DNA from: Pisaster brevispinus | Taxonomy: Eukaryota > Echinodermata > Asteroidea > Forcipulatida > Asteriidae | Reading direction: 5' to 3' | Assembly: GCA_023634235.1 (NCBI GenBank) | Contig: JAMKCF010000015.1 | Coordinates: 11,318,087 to 11,382,086, forward strand | Length of the DNA stretch: 64,000 nucleotides | Part shown: in pieces, positions 24,177-35,630 of the stretch | Position numbering within the stretch: the first letter of the stretch is position 1 | How the letters are laid out: each line of letters opens with the position of its first letter | Position numbers and translations under genes: made by a program | The notes under the pieces: generated by a model | Told to the model about the DNA's origin: nothing | What the model saw: the letters and a program-made list of their open reading frames with translations, nothing else | Database searches by the model: none

Positions 24177-25776
24177 CTTAAGGTAAGTACATGGAAATAA
24201 TCACATTAGTTTGTAGAACCAGCAGATATAACAACAGTTGTATTCCCAAATTGACAAGTCTGCTTAATCACAAATGTTAGTTTTTTATCTGTGGTGTTCT
24301 GTTTTCTTAACTTTTCACTGGCTGGCTCAGTTTTAAAATTGGCTGGGGTTTTTTTTATTTGTCTTTTTTTGTTTGTGGTTTTTGTGGTGCCTTTTTGGTA
24401 ATTTTTTATACCTACTCCCTTGTGTAATGCGTATGTTTAACTTTTATGGGTTTTTATTGTGTATATTAATTATAGTAGTATTTTTATTCTTTGTATACAT
24501 GCATCCGCAATTCGGCTTTTTGGCCGCCATGTTTGCATTTTTAATAAACCAATAATAATAATAGACATTGGAAAACAAAACGTTTACATTATATTTGTTA
24601 TGTTTGAATTTTAAATTGAATTAGGTATGAAGTTGGTGCTGACATCAAATGTCCCAGTGATTACTTCAGTCTGAATTGCAGTCTTCGCTTATAAAATTGT
24701 GTCTCAAAAATGTTACGTAAATGTTAACGGTGGTTGTATGATGATTTGTTAGGTGCATATATGATGCACTTTGTTATTGGTTCCATCGGTTTAATACTTT
24801 GTATAACGCACGTTTATACGGTGAGGTAGCGAAATACCATACACGCCTTAAATTCCATTAGAAAGATGAAGCAATTACGATTAGAAAGTCTCGCTCAGGG
24901 ACAGGCGTGCCCCAGACTGGTATCATCGAACCACTATCTGCTGCCAACTGCACTAGAATATGATCTTAATGATAGGCCAAGACATTCCACGGTCACAATT
25001 TGTTTAATTCTTTGTTTCCTTTGTTTACATTTTATATAAAGGCAAGGTTTGGAAAGCTGATGCCCGTTTTTGATGGACAAGTTTAACACTCACTATAATT
25101 TTTTTTTCAGTTCCAAGTACCACAACTTCACGTAACCAAATAGAATGACAATTGCTTTATTACCATCAATTGTGTTTGTTTTTGCTTTTTTACACACAAT
25201 ATAAATCCATCAATGACCAGCTCTCCCGGAATTCCCATTGGAAGTGTCAAGCAATTACTCAGTCTTGGTACTAATACAGCCACTACTAGGTGAAACGAAT
25301 TACATGGTTTTCAGATTGCTTCTTCCCTAGACTCTTGGCTTTGCCCTTGTTATTTATTTAGATAATTGAATAAGACGATGAAGCAAGGGTAAGCTAGACG
25401 TTAGACCCTATGGGAAAATGTAATTTGTGTTGACGCCGTCACACAGGAACTTATCTGATGTGTGTAGATTGCAAAGCTATTGGAAGGTATCATTGTGAGT
25501 TTGTTGTTCTTTTCTTTGCTACCATGGCTAAGGCAGCCTGGAATGTAATCTTTGAGAAGGCAGGGCCATTTTCATTTTACAAAGGGCATTTCTAATAAAA
25601 ACAATATTTTACGTCTATTGGAAGCTTCTGAAGGGACACCAAGGCCAAATACCAGGGGCAACAGGGGCAACAGGGGCAACAGAGGCCTTGGCCTCCGTGG
25701 CTTTTTTTTTATTCTAGAGATTTAAAATGGTAGTGCTGCCGGACTAGCGCACAAAGCACAGTGGTTATATACTTAC
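24177..25776. other. Intron with a low-complexity insert
   Basis: No exon is recognised in this 1.6-kb intron. Visible content: the partner of the 22636 repeat at 25105-25255 and a short caggggcaa 9-bp repeat near 25658-25690. The stretch at 24340-24560 is T/G-rich and open in one frame only because of base composition. Confidence 0.5.
25105..25255. repeat. Dispersed repeat, copy 2 (partner at 22636)
   Basis: Aligns to 22636-22790 through caattg, ttaccatca, aatccatcaatgaccag and ctcccgg. Unidentified family. Confidence 0.5.
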
Positions 25777-25846
25777 ATAGGTTGCCATAGTTTTCCTAAT
25801 GATATTTGGGTTGAATTTACCTGGTAGATTTTTTGCGTCCCAGAGT
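25777..25846 (-). CDS. Recombinase-fold exon 6: box II Arg
   Basis: 70 nt. It begins with one base that completes the codon split by the preceding exon and ends in phase 0. Acceptor TTTTTTTGTTTAG, donor GTAAGT. It encodes LWDAKNLPG...NPNIIRKTMATY. The IIRKTMAT stretch matches the conserved T-x-IRK-x-x-AT element around the second catalytic Arg of Crypton-like YRs; the box II His position appears to be Asn here. A GTAAAT inside the exon could act as a cryptic donor. Confidence 0.8.
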
Positions 25847-26522
25847 CTAAACAAAAAAATAAGATAAGAAGTGATGCATACAAATTACGCTTAAAAAGTA
25901 CTAGCCCCAATCCTTCTAAACCATTCAGTACTAAATAGTTAAAAACTCTGCAGGGTGCCTGAATCATTCCAAACCTACAAGTTTGCACTACCTGTCCTAC
26001 TATGCATGATGGTGAATGACTGAACCATCAAATATCATCCAGACACATTTTTGTGGTGGATGGGGTTTTTCAACTGGTATTTTAGCAACTTTTCCAGTCA
26101 ATTTTACCAAGCCATAATATCTGGAGGGTTTTCTGCAGAAGTTAAAGTGTGTCTTAGCCAAGATGAGTTTGGTTAAACTGAGTGATGGTGCCATTATCAC
26201 CAGTTGTGAAATTGTACAATAACTTCCATATAACGTCAATCCCTCATAATTGTTAAGTTTGGCAAAAAGGATTTTGCAGATTCGGATGGTTAGGAACATT
26301 AATTTAGATAAGTCAATCTCATTTGTTCTGTACTGTTTCAATAATGGATTTAGCAGACAACATCATCACCATCTCCCAAAGACATATACATTTTTACAAG
26401 ACCTTCTCAAATTGTACACCGCTGGAATTTCTGGAGCCACCACCACGACATATGGTAGTAGGAGCATTAGGGCTCTTTTCATGAAAGATATTTATTTTCC
26501 TTGGGATGCAATTTTAATTTAC
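25847..26522. other. Intron between recombinase exons 6 and 5
   Basis: A 676-bp intron. The minus strand is open for 113 codons at 26000-26341, but the composition is intron-like, there are no suitable splice sites, and the phases of the flanking exons already match without it. Confidence 0.5.
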
Positions 26523-26716
26523 TTTTGAAGTTCTTTTGCCATTTTTTTTATGTTGTTGCCACTCTTGGCCAGGAAAAATGGTGCCGTTGGGGAGGCAACT
26601 TGTTCCTTGGTACATGGTGTTCTTGTTCGTCCCAGGCTACAGTACATCTCCATGAGTTTGTGAATGTCCAAGGGGATGCTGACACGCTGGAACCCAAATG
26701 TATTGTGGTCTCGGAC
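26523..26716 (-). CDS. Recombinase-fold exon 5 (VRDHNT region)
   Basis: 194 nt. Starts in phase 0 after acceptor TTTTCAAG and ends two bases into a codon at donor GTAAAT. It reads VRDHNTFGFQRVSIPLD...KLMEMYC. In related YR-like proteins this position reads V-x-DHKT followed by a strand and a helix, with Lys as the catalytic beta-hairpin residue. Here that Lys is Asn. The exon joins exactly in frame to 25777-25846, where the split codon gives Lys. Confidence 0.8.
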
Positions 26717-27765
26717 CTTGAAAATTAAAGAAATTAGGAATTAATCTCCTGCATAAATGGCGTATCAATTGATCCGGAAGTGGTATAAGTGTATCAAAAG
26801 TAACGTGGGCCAAATCGAATTGGTCAGATAAAAAGTCACTAACACACAGGTAAATAAACGTGAGTTTCAGCTGGCAGAAAAAAAGTAAAGTTGCATGACA
26901 GACAAACAGTAAATATGTTTTCTTTGTATGGTTATGTCAGAAGAAACTTACACAAGAATCGTTCAATTGACAACATTACTTAATGCCCATTTTACCCTTT
27001 AGGACGTACATGTAATTGTTTTCCTTTCAGAGTGTGGGGTGATGAGTTGCGTGTATTTTTGTTGGTGTTCATTTTGAATGAAATGTCAACTGGCTTTGAT
27101 CAATGTGGGAGTTATTATAAAACAAAGATCTGGCTTTGCCTTGTGAAATGGAAACATCCAGATTTCACCTCGAGATTATATTCTGCAACAGTGCACTCAT
27201 ATGCATTTTTAAATGATAAATGGACTACATTACTGAAATGCATTGCATGTTGAAGCTGCGTGGAAGCAGCCATCTCTGTTTAACCCTTGTGTGGTAGGTC
27301 CCCAGAGACCCTCCGATACATTTAGGTCTTCCAGTTGTTTGTGACGCCCCCTCCTGTAGTTATAACATTGTCTTATTTCATATCTCTATGATTCTGTTGA
27401 CACCTAGGCCTAATAGTGACTTCTTTACATGCCCAGTTGTTGTCTGGGATTACTTGAAATCTGATGTATAAAAAAATCTCCAAAGTTTGGAAGGCCATTG
27501 TAACGCATCAGATTTGATCCTCTTTAGGTCCGCCAATTATATCATTACCGTGAATTTGTTTACTTTCAACAGCCTACTTTCAAGCTCTCGCGAACAGCAA
27601 TTGTGTATATTCACACACAAGATGCAGAGAGTGGACAAAATGCTTTTTGAAACTAAAATAACCGGTCAATCAATACAAACATTTCTGCAGTCATGAGCCT
27701 TCAAAACAGTTGCATGTATAGAATGGCAACTGTGTTCATCGACATAAGGTTTTAGCTTTACTCAC
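26717..27765. other. Intron between recombinase exons 5 and 4
   Basis: 1049 bp with no exon or repeat that I can support. Short open stretches on the plus strand lack coding character. Confidence 0.5.
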
Positions 27766-27953
27766 CTGGACAACAAAATGTCTGTCATCGTTGGTAACAT
27801 CTACAGTTTCTGCATTTTCAAACTCCTCCAGCGTCATGTTTGCAATGACACAGCTACGTGTAGCTCCCTGTATGAATAGCAGTGCCATCAGGCTGTTTCT
27901 GAGCACCTCCACTTGCTGCCATTCGACAAGGGGATCTTGCTGCTGGAGGATAC
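27766..27953 (-). CDS. Recombinase-fold exon 4: catalytic Arg I region
   Basis: 188 nt, acceptor TTGCTTTATAG, donor GTGAGT. Begins with two bases completing a split Ser codon and ends in phase 0. It encodes LRNSLMALLFIQGATRSC followed by VIANMTLEEFENA. This matches the YR motif around the first catalytic Arg (hydrophobic helix, G-x-R-x-G-x-hydrophobic-x-N-L-T-x-EEF). The Gly usually found two residues after Arg is Cys here. Confidence 0.85.
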
Positions 27954-28241
27954 CTATAAAGCAAAGTGAAGATTATGTCTGTGGAGGCATGGGAAGTTCC
28001 TATAGATCTGCTATTCCACATCAAAGGGTAATAGGAATTGAGAAATCATTTGCCATGTACTCAAACATACTACGTCCTTTAACGACATTCCCTGACCAAA
28101 TCTGTAGGCCTATGAGTTAATGCTCATAACATTTATATCATAGCAAGTTATGTTAATAATGCCTTGGACAGTTTAGACCAGCTGAAAATGTCCTCATATT
28201 GTTATTTCGTCATTCAAAATGTTTTCATTTTGCAGTCTTAC

Positions 28242-28313
28242 TTGCAATTCGTTTTGCCTCCAATGTTGTTTCATTCACGAACAATGTCAAATCTTCACGT
28301 TTGAGGACTTCAT
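28242..28313 (-). CDS. Recombinase-fold exon 3
   Basis: 72 nt, acceptor TTTTTTCATTTAG, donor GTAAGA. It starts with two bases and ends with one, joining in frame to both neighbours. It reads EVLKREDLTLFVNETTLEAK, a helical linker expected between the core-binding and catalytic halves of a YR. Confidence 0.75.
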
Positions 28314-28499
28314 CTAAATGAAAAAAGGGTATAAGCAAATCAAAATATGTTTGTTTGTAATCAAATGACTTTATATCAGAGTACGGTACAAGTATAATCT
28401 TAATCAAACCTCTGCTCGACTTTTACAAAATCTAAATCTAACGTATACTGTGGGACATAACTAACATTGTCTGCTTTAACACACTGCTAATATTTCATA

Positions 28500-28800
28500 G
28501 GATACGTCAACCGTCACCTGGTCCGCTAACAGTCATGATAGCCTTGCAGTCATGATGGTTAACACATCTGCTACAAAACGTGAGTCGTGAGTTTGAATCC
28601 AACCAAACATTTTATCATGTGGATTTTATTTTCTCGCAGGACGTGAAAAGCACTGACTTTACAGTGCTTGTTACACATCGAATGAGGATTTGCCCCCCTC
28701 CCAATGCAAAGAAAACCCAATACAAAATAAAACGAAAAAACAAAAAAAACTAAACAAAACAAATCAAAACAAAACCAAACAAAACCAAACAAATAATCAC
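28500..28800 (+). mobile_element. Possible SINE with A-rich tail
   Basis: A box-B-like gagtttgaatcc sits 30 bases after a region that could be a decayed box A, and the segment ends in about 80 bases of A-rich DNA (aaaacaaatcaaaacaaaac). This is the general shape of a tRNA-derived SINE. The match is weak. Confidence 0.3.
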
Positions 28801-29199
28801 CCTATAACAAACAAACGAACAATATGCTAGTAATAATGAAATAATAATAGTAATGGTATACCAACAATTAACTCTTTGTTGGTACTACTTGGTAGACACC
28901 GCAGGGTAAGTTTGAAGCCAACCAGAAAACACTTTGTTGATGTTCTTTGTTGAAGTGTTGGATTTGTCTTTATTTGGAAAACTGTCTTACCGTAGACCGC
29001 ACAGTGTACAGTACATACTTAACAGTACATTGAAACAGTGGACGCCTGCGTCATCTGCATCGAAACATCTTGATTTCAACCAATGTTAAGTGGTTTCCGA
29101 AGGGTTGCTGTGTGTAATTTTCCCCAAATCTACAAACTTTCTCACAATGTGGTTATGTTGATATTGAGTGCTGTGTAGCATCAATTCAAGGGTAAAAGG

Positions 29200-30165
29200 G
29201 AGCCATTTTACCAACCTGGTTGGATGCTGAGCAGGTACTACCAGATCATACCCAAACTACTCACAACATGATTCGTGTTGCAACCAGGAGAAATCGGAGT
29301 AATATACAAAAATATAACCAAATCGAAGGGGAAAATTGCTGAAAGTTGCCCAAAGATACAAGGAGGGAGATGAAATTGGACTGAAAAAGCACAAGAGGTA
29401 AAGGAAAGGAGAAATGCATCAAGATTGGAGGAACAAACCACATCATGGTTGGTTCTTGAGATGTACTGAAGAAGTGGCGAGCAGAAAGTCCTGCAAATGG
29501 TTAAGAAGCGAAGAGGTGAATAAGGTAACCGGGGGCTTGATTACTGGAAATATAAGAAAGGCAAGGAAAGACAAAGCAAACATCTCTCCTTTGTGTATAA
29601 TGTGTATTAAGGCAGGCGAGAATGTATATCATTTTCAACGAATGTAGTATGATCGCCCAGATCGAGTACATCAAGAGACGTGACAAGTTGGCCGAGGTGA
29701 TTCATTTGGATCTGTAGAAAGTGTGCAAGTTGTTGCAAAATGGTAGGATCGTGTACCGGAGAAAGTTGTATGGACCGACCAGGTTAAGATCCTTTGGGAC
29801 TTTAACATTCGGACTGATCAGGTAACACAAACTTAGGTGTCCGGATGTTGTAGTTTTAGATAAGACGAATAAGATGTTTCATCTCATTGACATAGCTGTG
29901 CCGGGGGCTGTAAGGGTAGCTTTAAAGGAGATGGAAAAGATCCAGAAGTACCATGACCTGGTCAGGAATTTACGTAAGATTTGACTGGTGAAAGTGAACG
30001 TAGTGTCTGTTGTGGTTGGAGCAATTGGCTTCATTCCCAAAGTGCTGTAGAAACATCAATATAAAAGGGGCACAACTATGAGGGTAGATCTGTTACAGAA
30101 GGCAGTGCTTTTGGGAACAGCGGAAATCCTGCGAAAGACACTTGAGACTTAAAGCTATGGGATTT
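29200..30165 (+). mobile_element. LINE reverse-transcriptase C-terminal relic
   Basis: With several frameshifts and stops, the plus strand gives EYIKRRDKLAEVIH, then ILWDFNI-like, then PDVVVLDKTNKMFHLIDIA and VVVGAIGFIPK, ending LLQKAVLLGTAEILRKTLE. This order is characteristic of the C-terminal region of a common invertebrate non-LTR element family. A second copy of the same segment lies at 42200. It sits in the intron between recombinase exons 2 and 3. Confidence 0.75.
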
Positions 30166-30315
30166 AGCTCGACTCTAGGAGCTTTGCATGCTGTGATAAA
30201 GTATAATAGTATTTTTTTAATTAGTAAAGTAAGAATAAATAATATAAATAGATCCCCCCCAAAAAAAAATACCAATAGGTAGGCCTGTTTCATAAATGAA
30301 ATGAAATCCGTTTAC

Positions 30316-30545
30316 CTGCTATTTGTTCCTTGCGCTCTTGCTCATGTGCTGACACTGCCGGACGGAGACCTTTCATGAAGTCTACAGCAGCGTTTTTCAC
30401 ACTGGTGATTGACCCCCGACTTATTTTAAATTGCCTGGCTATATCTGGCGAATTGTCAAGAAATTTGCAAAATTTAACCAGGACTGTCAAGTACTTAACC
30501 TGGGTGTTCGGCTTCTGATCGTTTTCTTGTAGACAAGATAGTAGT
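30316..30545 (-). CDS. Recombinase-fold exon 2: core-binding helices
   Basis: 230 nt, acceptor TTTTCACTTCAACAG, donor GTAAAC. It starts with one base completing the previous Lys codon and ends with one base. It reads LLSCLQENDQKPNTQVKYLT, then VLVKFCKFL and a highly charged end (EQERKEQIA). The K-Y-L-x3-L-x-K-F-x-x-F-L pattern is typical of the N-terminal SAM-like core-binding helices of YR proteins. It joins in frame to 31130-31292 and 28242-28313. Confidence 0.8.
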
Positions 30546-31129
30546 CTGTTGAAGTGAAAATTAATAAAGATGGATATAAATTATTCCTATCAATATTAGT
30601 TTAGAAGCAGTTTTATAGAGAGCTTTCGAAAATGGTGTTTGGGGGAATTTCCCAAATCAAATTATATGTGCATTGCTTTTGTTTTTTAATTGGTGACCTG
30701 ACTAAGTATTTTACAAGTATTCACCATTGTTCATTCTTAGAAAAGATGTAAATGCAAACTGTGCCACAAGGTATTGGGTGCCCTATCAATGACTACTGGA
30801 CCAGGGTTGGAAGTAATTACAGTAGTTTATTTTACTTCAAAAAAATGAATGCACTGCGAATGTTAATTCTTATCTTTAGATGTGAAAATAAAATCATCTG
30901 ATTTTTTTTACACTGTATATCAGCTGTCCTTAACTCATCCTATGAATGCAGCATTAGGTATGTAACAACATTGTTGATATTTAAAAAGCTTCGGGTTTCT
31001 GGAAACTACATGTATAATTGCTTATTGACAAGGCTCATAGGCCTTTCCAAAACAATTGTTTTGATATGTGTTACTTTTATTTAAAGTTACATCACAAGAG
31101 AACGTTTTCTAATTATTCAGTATGCTTAC
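30546..31129. other. Intron between recombinase exons 2 and 1
   Basis: 584 bp, A/T-rich. No repeat or exon recognised. Confidence 0.5.
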
Positions 31130-31292
31130 TTTTTAACCATGGCAGGCTTCATCAAAGACAGGGGAGATGGCAGTTTCAGCTTTCTGGCAGCACGCTCCAT
31201 ATGTCTGCGATCGCGATATGCCTGTTTCCTAGCTTTTGCAGCGTTTCCTGCACGAACTGCCAGATGCTCTTCAAAATTGTTCATTATGTTGT
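31130..31292 (-). CDS. Recombinase-fold exon 1: basic helical region
   Basis: 163 nt, acceptor TTGACTTTTTTAG, donor GTAAGC, with two split codons at its ends. It encodes NIMNNFEEHLAVRAGNAAKA and then a strongly basic helix (RDRRHMERAARKLKLP). The donor lies inside an apparent AAG TAA, so reading through would end the protein there. The seven exons from here to 24021 give 357 codons with no stop and matching phases throughout, which is strong support. Confidence 0.8.
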
Positions 31293-32895
31293 CTAAAAAA
31301 GTCAACAACAGGTTAATTTAGAAAAAATAAACACGAAATAATAAGTGCGTTTTTTTCTGTTCATAAGTATTATCATCCTTTCTGGTTTTTCATAGCTGTA
31401 AGAAGTCACACCTAAAATTTGACCAAAAGACCACAGATCTTAATCCAACCAAATAGCCAGAATAGCATTATAAACAATAAGGACATTCAGGATGGATTGT
31501 GATGGCAGCTGTTCTTGAAGTTAATTCTGCCTTGCTACAAGTGTACTAACAAGTCGTTTATGACGCTGTACTTCAGGAAGGTCCATATCAACAAGTAAAT
31601 AATAACATGTTTTTCCCATTTTAGTTTTTTCATTTCTACGTTCCAAAAGGAGCTTAAATCAACCATCAGTATATCATGATGGCTAAAGACTAAATTCATG
31701 ATTACGTGCTGTTTTTGTCTTTCTCCTTTTTGCTCTATAGCCACCTACAAGTGCTTAAAACTACCCACAATTTTTGGTTCATGTTTCAAACTGGGTTTTT
31801 TTTTTAGTTTTTTTTTTTTAACAGTACTTTAAAAAAAAATAAAGATAAAAAACTAAAGTGGGCGTTTAATCACGACCCTGGCAGGCTTGTGGCTGTGCAG
31901 TAAACCCCAGATTGAGATGTTGAAGTCCTGTCCACATCCTGGGCAACGGCTCCATTTTAACTGCATTACAACTACCAACATTGTAATCAATGGGGGCGGT
32001 ATTATTGAGAAGCGGTTTTGCTTCACCTGTCTTGGGAACTTTCTGCTGTTGTGCCCTTGCTCTGTGGCCCCCAACAGCAACACGTCCTCTCTGAAAGAAA
32101 TGTGCGATCTGTTATTTAAAAAAATGCATACTGTTGTCGACATCGGGTCTTGTCTTATCTGCCCATTTTTACAGTTGCATAATTCCTTGGGCCGAAGGTC
32201 TCAATTGCAAAGTTTTTCAAGTATATGTGCCACACCGCCCTCGCGGGCCCAAACCATTTACTCATGATACCCAGGGGAATAGCATCCTCTCTTTCAACCG
32301 TGCAGGTTGGATATGGGTTTTTTTCGTTCTTCTCGCTCTAAAAGTTTTACATTACAACAAACCCTACAGTCAGGTTTCCTCCACCCAACACCAAAAAGCC
32401 TCCACCTGACTTGCTGGCTGTTGTTGAGCATTCCCTCAGGTCTTCCGAAAGTGGCTGCAGAACTGGCAGCGAAAGCCTGAAGGAAGTCCACATGACGTAC
32501 CTACAACTGATTACAACTTTAATGGAGGTGGTACAGAGAGCAATCTACCAATCCATGCATGTACCTTTAAAACAAGCGGAATATTTTCATGCCCACTTAT
32601 TTACAACAAATTGTTCGATGGCTACCATTAGAGGCTATTGCTCAGCAACTGCAGTTCACTTGAGGGATTCGCTAATGGGTCATCCGTTTCTTCAGTAGGT
32701 AGTACAACTGGTCAAAGGAATGATTTTCATGCGCCCATCGTAATGTAGTCTGCTACCTTCACGGGACTTGTGCAGAGTTTCACAGACCCCCTTGCTGGCT
32801 CTTCTCCCATTGTCCTGATGGCAAAGACAGCCTTCCTCTTTGCAGCTGTAAAAGCTGCAGTATTGTCACATAAGGCTCTCCATACTCTTACTTAC
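31293..32895. other. Intron with a 126-codon open frame
   Basis: 1.6 kb. The plus strand is open at 31887-32267 (CPHPGQRLHFNC and similar). I cannot place this in a family. It may be part of the same decayed retroelement as the DIRS relic that follows. 31795-31850 is an A/T homopolymer stretch. Confidence 0.4.
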
Positions 32896-33430
32896 CTTGG
32901 TTGTTGACAACATGTTGAACCACACAAGCAACGTGTCTCGAGTCAGTCATTTCTTCATCTAAAACCATCACAATATTACAACAGCTAGGAGGAATAGTTT
33001 ATTGCATGCCCTCATTACAAGTGAGTGACGAGTTCGATGGGAACCCTATGGGGTCAGACTGGTTCCCCATACAGGAGTGTTGGCTAAGAACCAGACTTCC
33101 TCTTTTTTCACCCGGATATCTTTGTTCCAGAGATGAAGTCTGAATGAAATGATCAATATAATCACTAAGGACGTCCTGGCGGGAGTTCGTATCACTACAA
33201 TTTCTCCAAATCGTCCGGTAAGTCATCATACCAAATCCTGATGGATAGTGCGCGCCATAAAAGCTTCAATCCTAGAGTGGGCATCTTTGCTTGCTGGATC
33301 TATCGGCCACATGATTTCCAGGCAATACCTACATCTTGGGCACTCCTGCAAGGTGTGCCTCTGCATGATATTGTGCAGGCAGCGGCATGGAAGACTGCCT
33401 CATCAATCGCCTCCTGCTAACTGAAGGATG
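32740..33430 (+). mobile_element. DIRS-type tyrosine recombinase relic
   Basis: Broken plus-strand frames match DIRS/PAT-like YR retrotransposons: FTDPLAGSS...MAKTAFLFAAVKA near 32785-32860, LAKNQTSSFF near 33090, and HDFQAIPTSWALLQGVPLHD followed by IVQAAAWKTASSI near 33305-33410. In active elements the last part reads H-x-x-R-A-x-(A/S)-S-W-A, so the box II Arg is lost. Multiple stops show it is dead. Confidence 0.65.
32896..32958 (-). CDS. Candidate 63-nt exon joining to recombinase exon 1
   Basis: Minus strand: acceptor GATGGTTTTAG, strong donor CAAG then GTAAGT, 63 nt open only in the frame that starts with two bases and ends with one. It joins in frame to 31130-31292 (split Asp codon) and reads EEMTDSRHVACVVQHVVNNQ. 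It lies antisense to the DIRS relic, so it could be an exonised transposon segment or a chance exon. Confidence 0.45.
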
Positions 33431-34020
33431 TTTTGCAGGGAAGCCCAGGTAGAGCAGTCCTTGCATGTGGTATACATCCAATGAGTTGATGCCAAGGGAG
33501 AAAGTCCTGTCCTGTGGCTTCTAGACAACGGAGGGGTTGACATTTCCTGTGCAGCCGTAACTATTTTCAGCAAGTAATTTTCACTTATGTACCCATTAGT
33601 TAAATATATATATTAAGTCTTCTACTTGCTCCTCACTTGCCTGAAATGTCACAGCCATGTCCACCTCCTCTTCAATGCTACTCTATGCAATTGTAAGAAT
33701 TAGGTAGTAAGTTGATTTGGTAATCCACGCCAGGGGCTGATACTTACCTGCTAATTCTCCCTGACCTATGTCCTGCCCCTCTAACAGGTTTTACCTTCAA
33801 CTGGAGTATTTTTTTGCTTCAGAAAAGAGGATGCTAATTGCCCGTGGGGATCATTGGTAAAGGGTATTGGCCCGTGAGGGTACTGTGGCATACATACGTA
33901 AAAAACTGTTTGAAAAAAATACGTAAACAAAATTACAGGGAATAATTTGCAATTGTATAAATTAGCAGGTACGTATTAGCCCCCTAATGGACTACTAAAT
34001 CACCTAAGGTCTGTTGCACT
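33431..34020. other. Intronic stretch with weak exon-like signals
   Basis: No firm feature. Two minus-strand spots have usable splice signals: a 42-nt stretch at 33641-33682 (TTGCATAG / CAG then GCAAGT) and a CAG-GTAAGT near 33750. Neither fits the phases of the known exons, and the region adjoins the DIRS relic. Confidence 0.4.
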
Positions 34021-35630
34021 CTATGCCAAGCAGCTAGTGAAATCACTGAAACTCAGGCTTCAAGTATGGTTATGAACCAAGGAGAAGCCTATGGAATTCA
34101 AGTCTTTAAATCAAATGTCAGATTTACTTTAATTCAATACAGTTTTTGAAAGGAATGGTCCCACTGAACCAACGATCTCTAACAGTTGTCCTTTTTAAAG
34201 TAGTCAATTGCATGTTGTATACCTAAAGAAAAAAGGACTGATACACTGCTTCTTTTCTTAAATTCGTACCGATTAATTAGGATGGTCTTAATGCATAGTC
34301 TAAATGGTTTACATGAAAGCAATGGGCCTATTAAAGAACACAACACTTTTGAGGTATGTGTTATTTTATGAAATTACTATTGTTGTTTAAACAGTGGGGT
34401 TAAACCATGGTCATGCTCTTGGGCACGGTTAGTAGGATGCATTAACGCACCTTCACTCCTCTTTTAGCAACAGGGGAACGTCCATCTTTTGAGTGTTGCC
34501 TTGGACTGTTGACGGGATTTCTACAAAAGAATATACATGTACAAGTTTAAATGTGGCAGCATTATACTCGAACATCAAACTGCTTAATCCGTATGTACTT
34601 TTCTGTACAATTGTTTGATGTGGAGTGATCCACCAAGTGGTTTGACCTTCAACCCTTCACATCCATTGTTGATTGCTGTGGCTCACTGGATTTCTAGTTC
34701 TGTGCCCAATTTCATAGAGCTGTTTAACGGCCAAATCTGTGCTCACTGTGCGATTTCCGTTTTATAGCGCTGCTAACCGTGATGAGCACATGGAAAAGGC
34801 ATGCTAACCTTCCGGTGCTTACTGCATAAAATAGAATGTCGCAACAATGCAAGTCCAAAGTGAACACGCAAGCTGGCCGCCTAATGTTCTTGCTAACCTG
34901 TGAAATACGCTTTACGATTACGCAATTCTTGAACTATTTGTTTGCTAAAGTTAGCACAAAAATTTGCTTACCCTTAAGCAGCGCTATGATTTTGGCCCCT
35001 AGTGTTGTCTTTAGCAGAATGATTTTTACAATTCCAGTCGTGGCACTTTTTTGAGCAAATTTCTTTTCCACAATTGAATTTTCCTTTGTATGGGACATTA
35101 AGCCTTAGGCCTATTGTGGTAGGATTGGTAGTGCACCCGCCATACAAATCATGGAAGAGTATGGGCTATAAGCCCCGGTATTTCTGGTTCACGTAACAAG
35201 CACCTTTGTTTACAACTTTCCTCATAGCTTTCACGCTGCAATGATTAAGTTTACCTATGAGACATCCTTGGATTACCTAATGAAATATAGAGTATCAATT
35301 AATAGGTATTGTAATGCCAGTTGATTGTTCGGGCTTAAGACTCAAGTTTACTAGATGAAGTTTTGCAACACAATTAAAGCAAACATAAGAGGATAAATAC
35401 AAGATGACTTGCAAGGTTTATAAACTCATCTTACCCGTGTCTCCCACTGTTAACGAAGGCTTGGCGAATGGCTTTATCCTTGATTTTGTGGACCCCTGCT
35501 AGGTGCCCGTTGATATTTTTCAAAGATTTTGAGCAGAGGGGACATTTACGCTCTAGTTGTTTTGACTGAAAGAATATAATGGGCATGGTTACTGGTAAGA
35601 TGTGCTTATTTAAATGATTGTTAAAAGATA
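34020..35630. repeat. Zinc-finger exon duplication, copy B
   Basis: Homologous to 16010-17870 over its length: gcagctagtgaa, ggagaagcc, ccactgaacca, tttagcaacagggg, catcaaactgcttaatc, then the SINE-like block and the zinc-finger exon. Confidence 0.75.
35435..35565 (-). CDS. Atypical CPLC zinc-finger exon, copy 2
   Basis: 131 nt, acceptor ATTCTTTCAG, donor GTAAGA, phase 0 at its start and two bases into a codon at its end. It encodes SKQLERKCPLC...INGHLAGVH and a Lys/Arg-rich tail (KIKDKAIRQAFVNS). Finger spacing C-x2-C-x9-H-x4-H is the same as in the other two copies. It may bind nucleic acid as in other small zinc fingers, but this is inference. Because all three copies end in the same phase, two of them cannot be spliced to each other in frame, so they may be alternative exons. 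Confidence 0.7.

Noticed and set aside
26000..26341. 113-codon minus-strand open frame
   Set aside because: Falls in an intron whose flanking exons already join in frame. Composition is not coding-like and no domain is seen.
31887..32267. 126-codon plus-strand open frame
   Set aside because: Not recognisable as any family. No start, promoter or splice context; may be part of a decayed retroelement.
33641..33682. 42-nt minus-strand exon (SSIEEEVDMAVTFQ) with GC donor
   Set aside because: Open only in phase 0, which does not fit the neighbouring exons on either side. Next to a retroelement relic.
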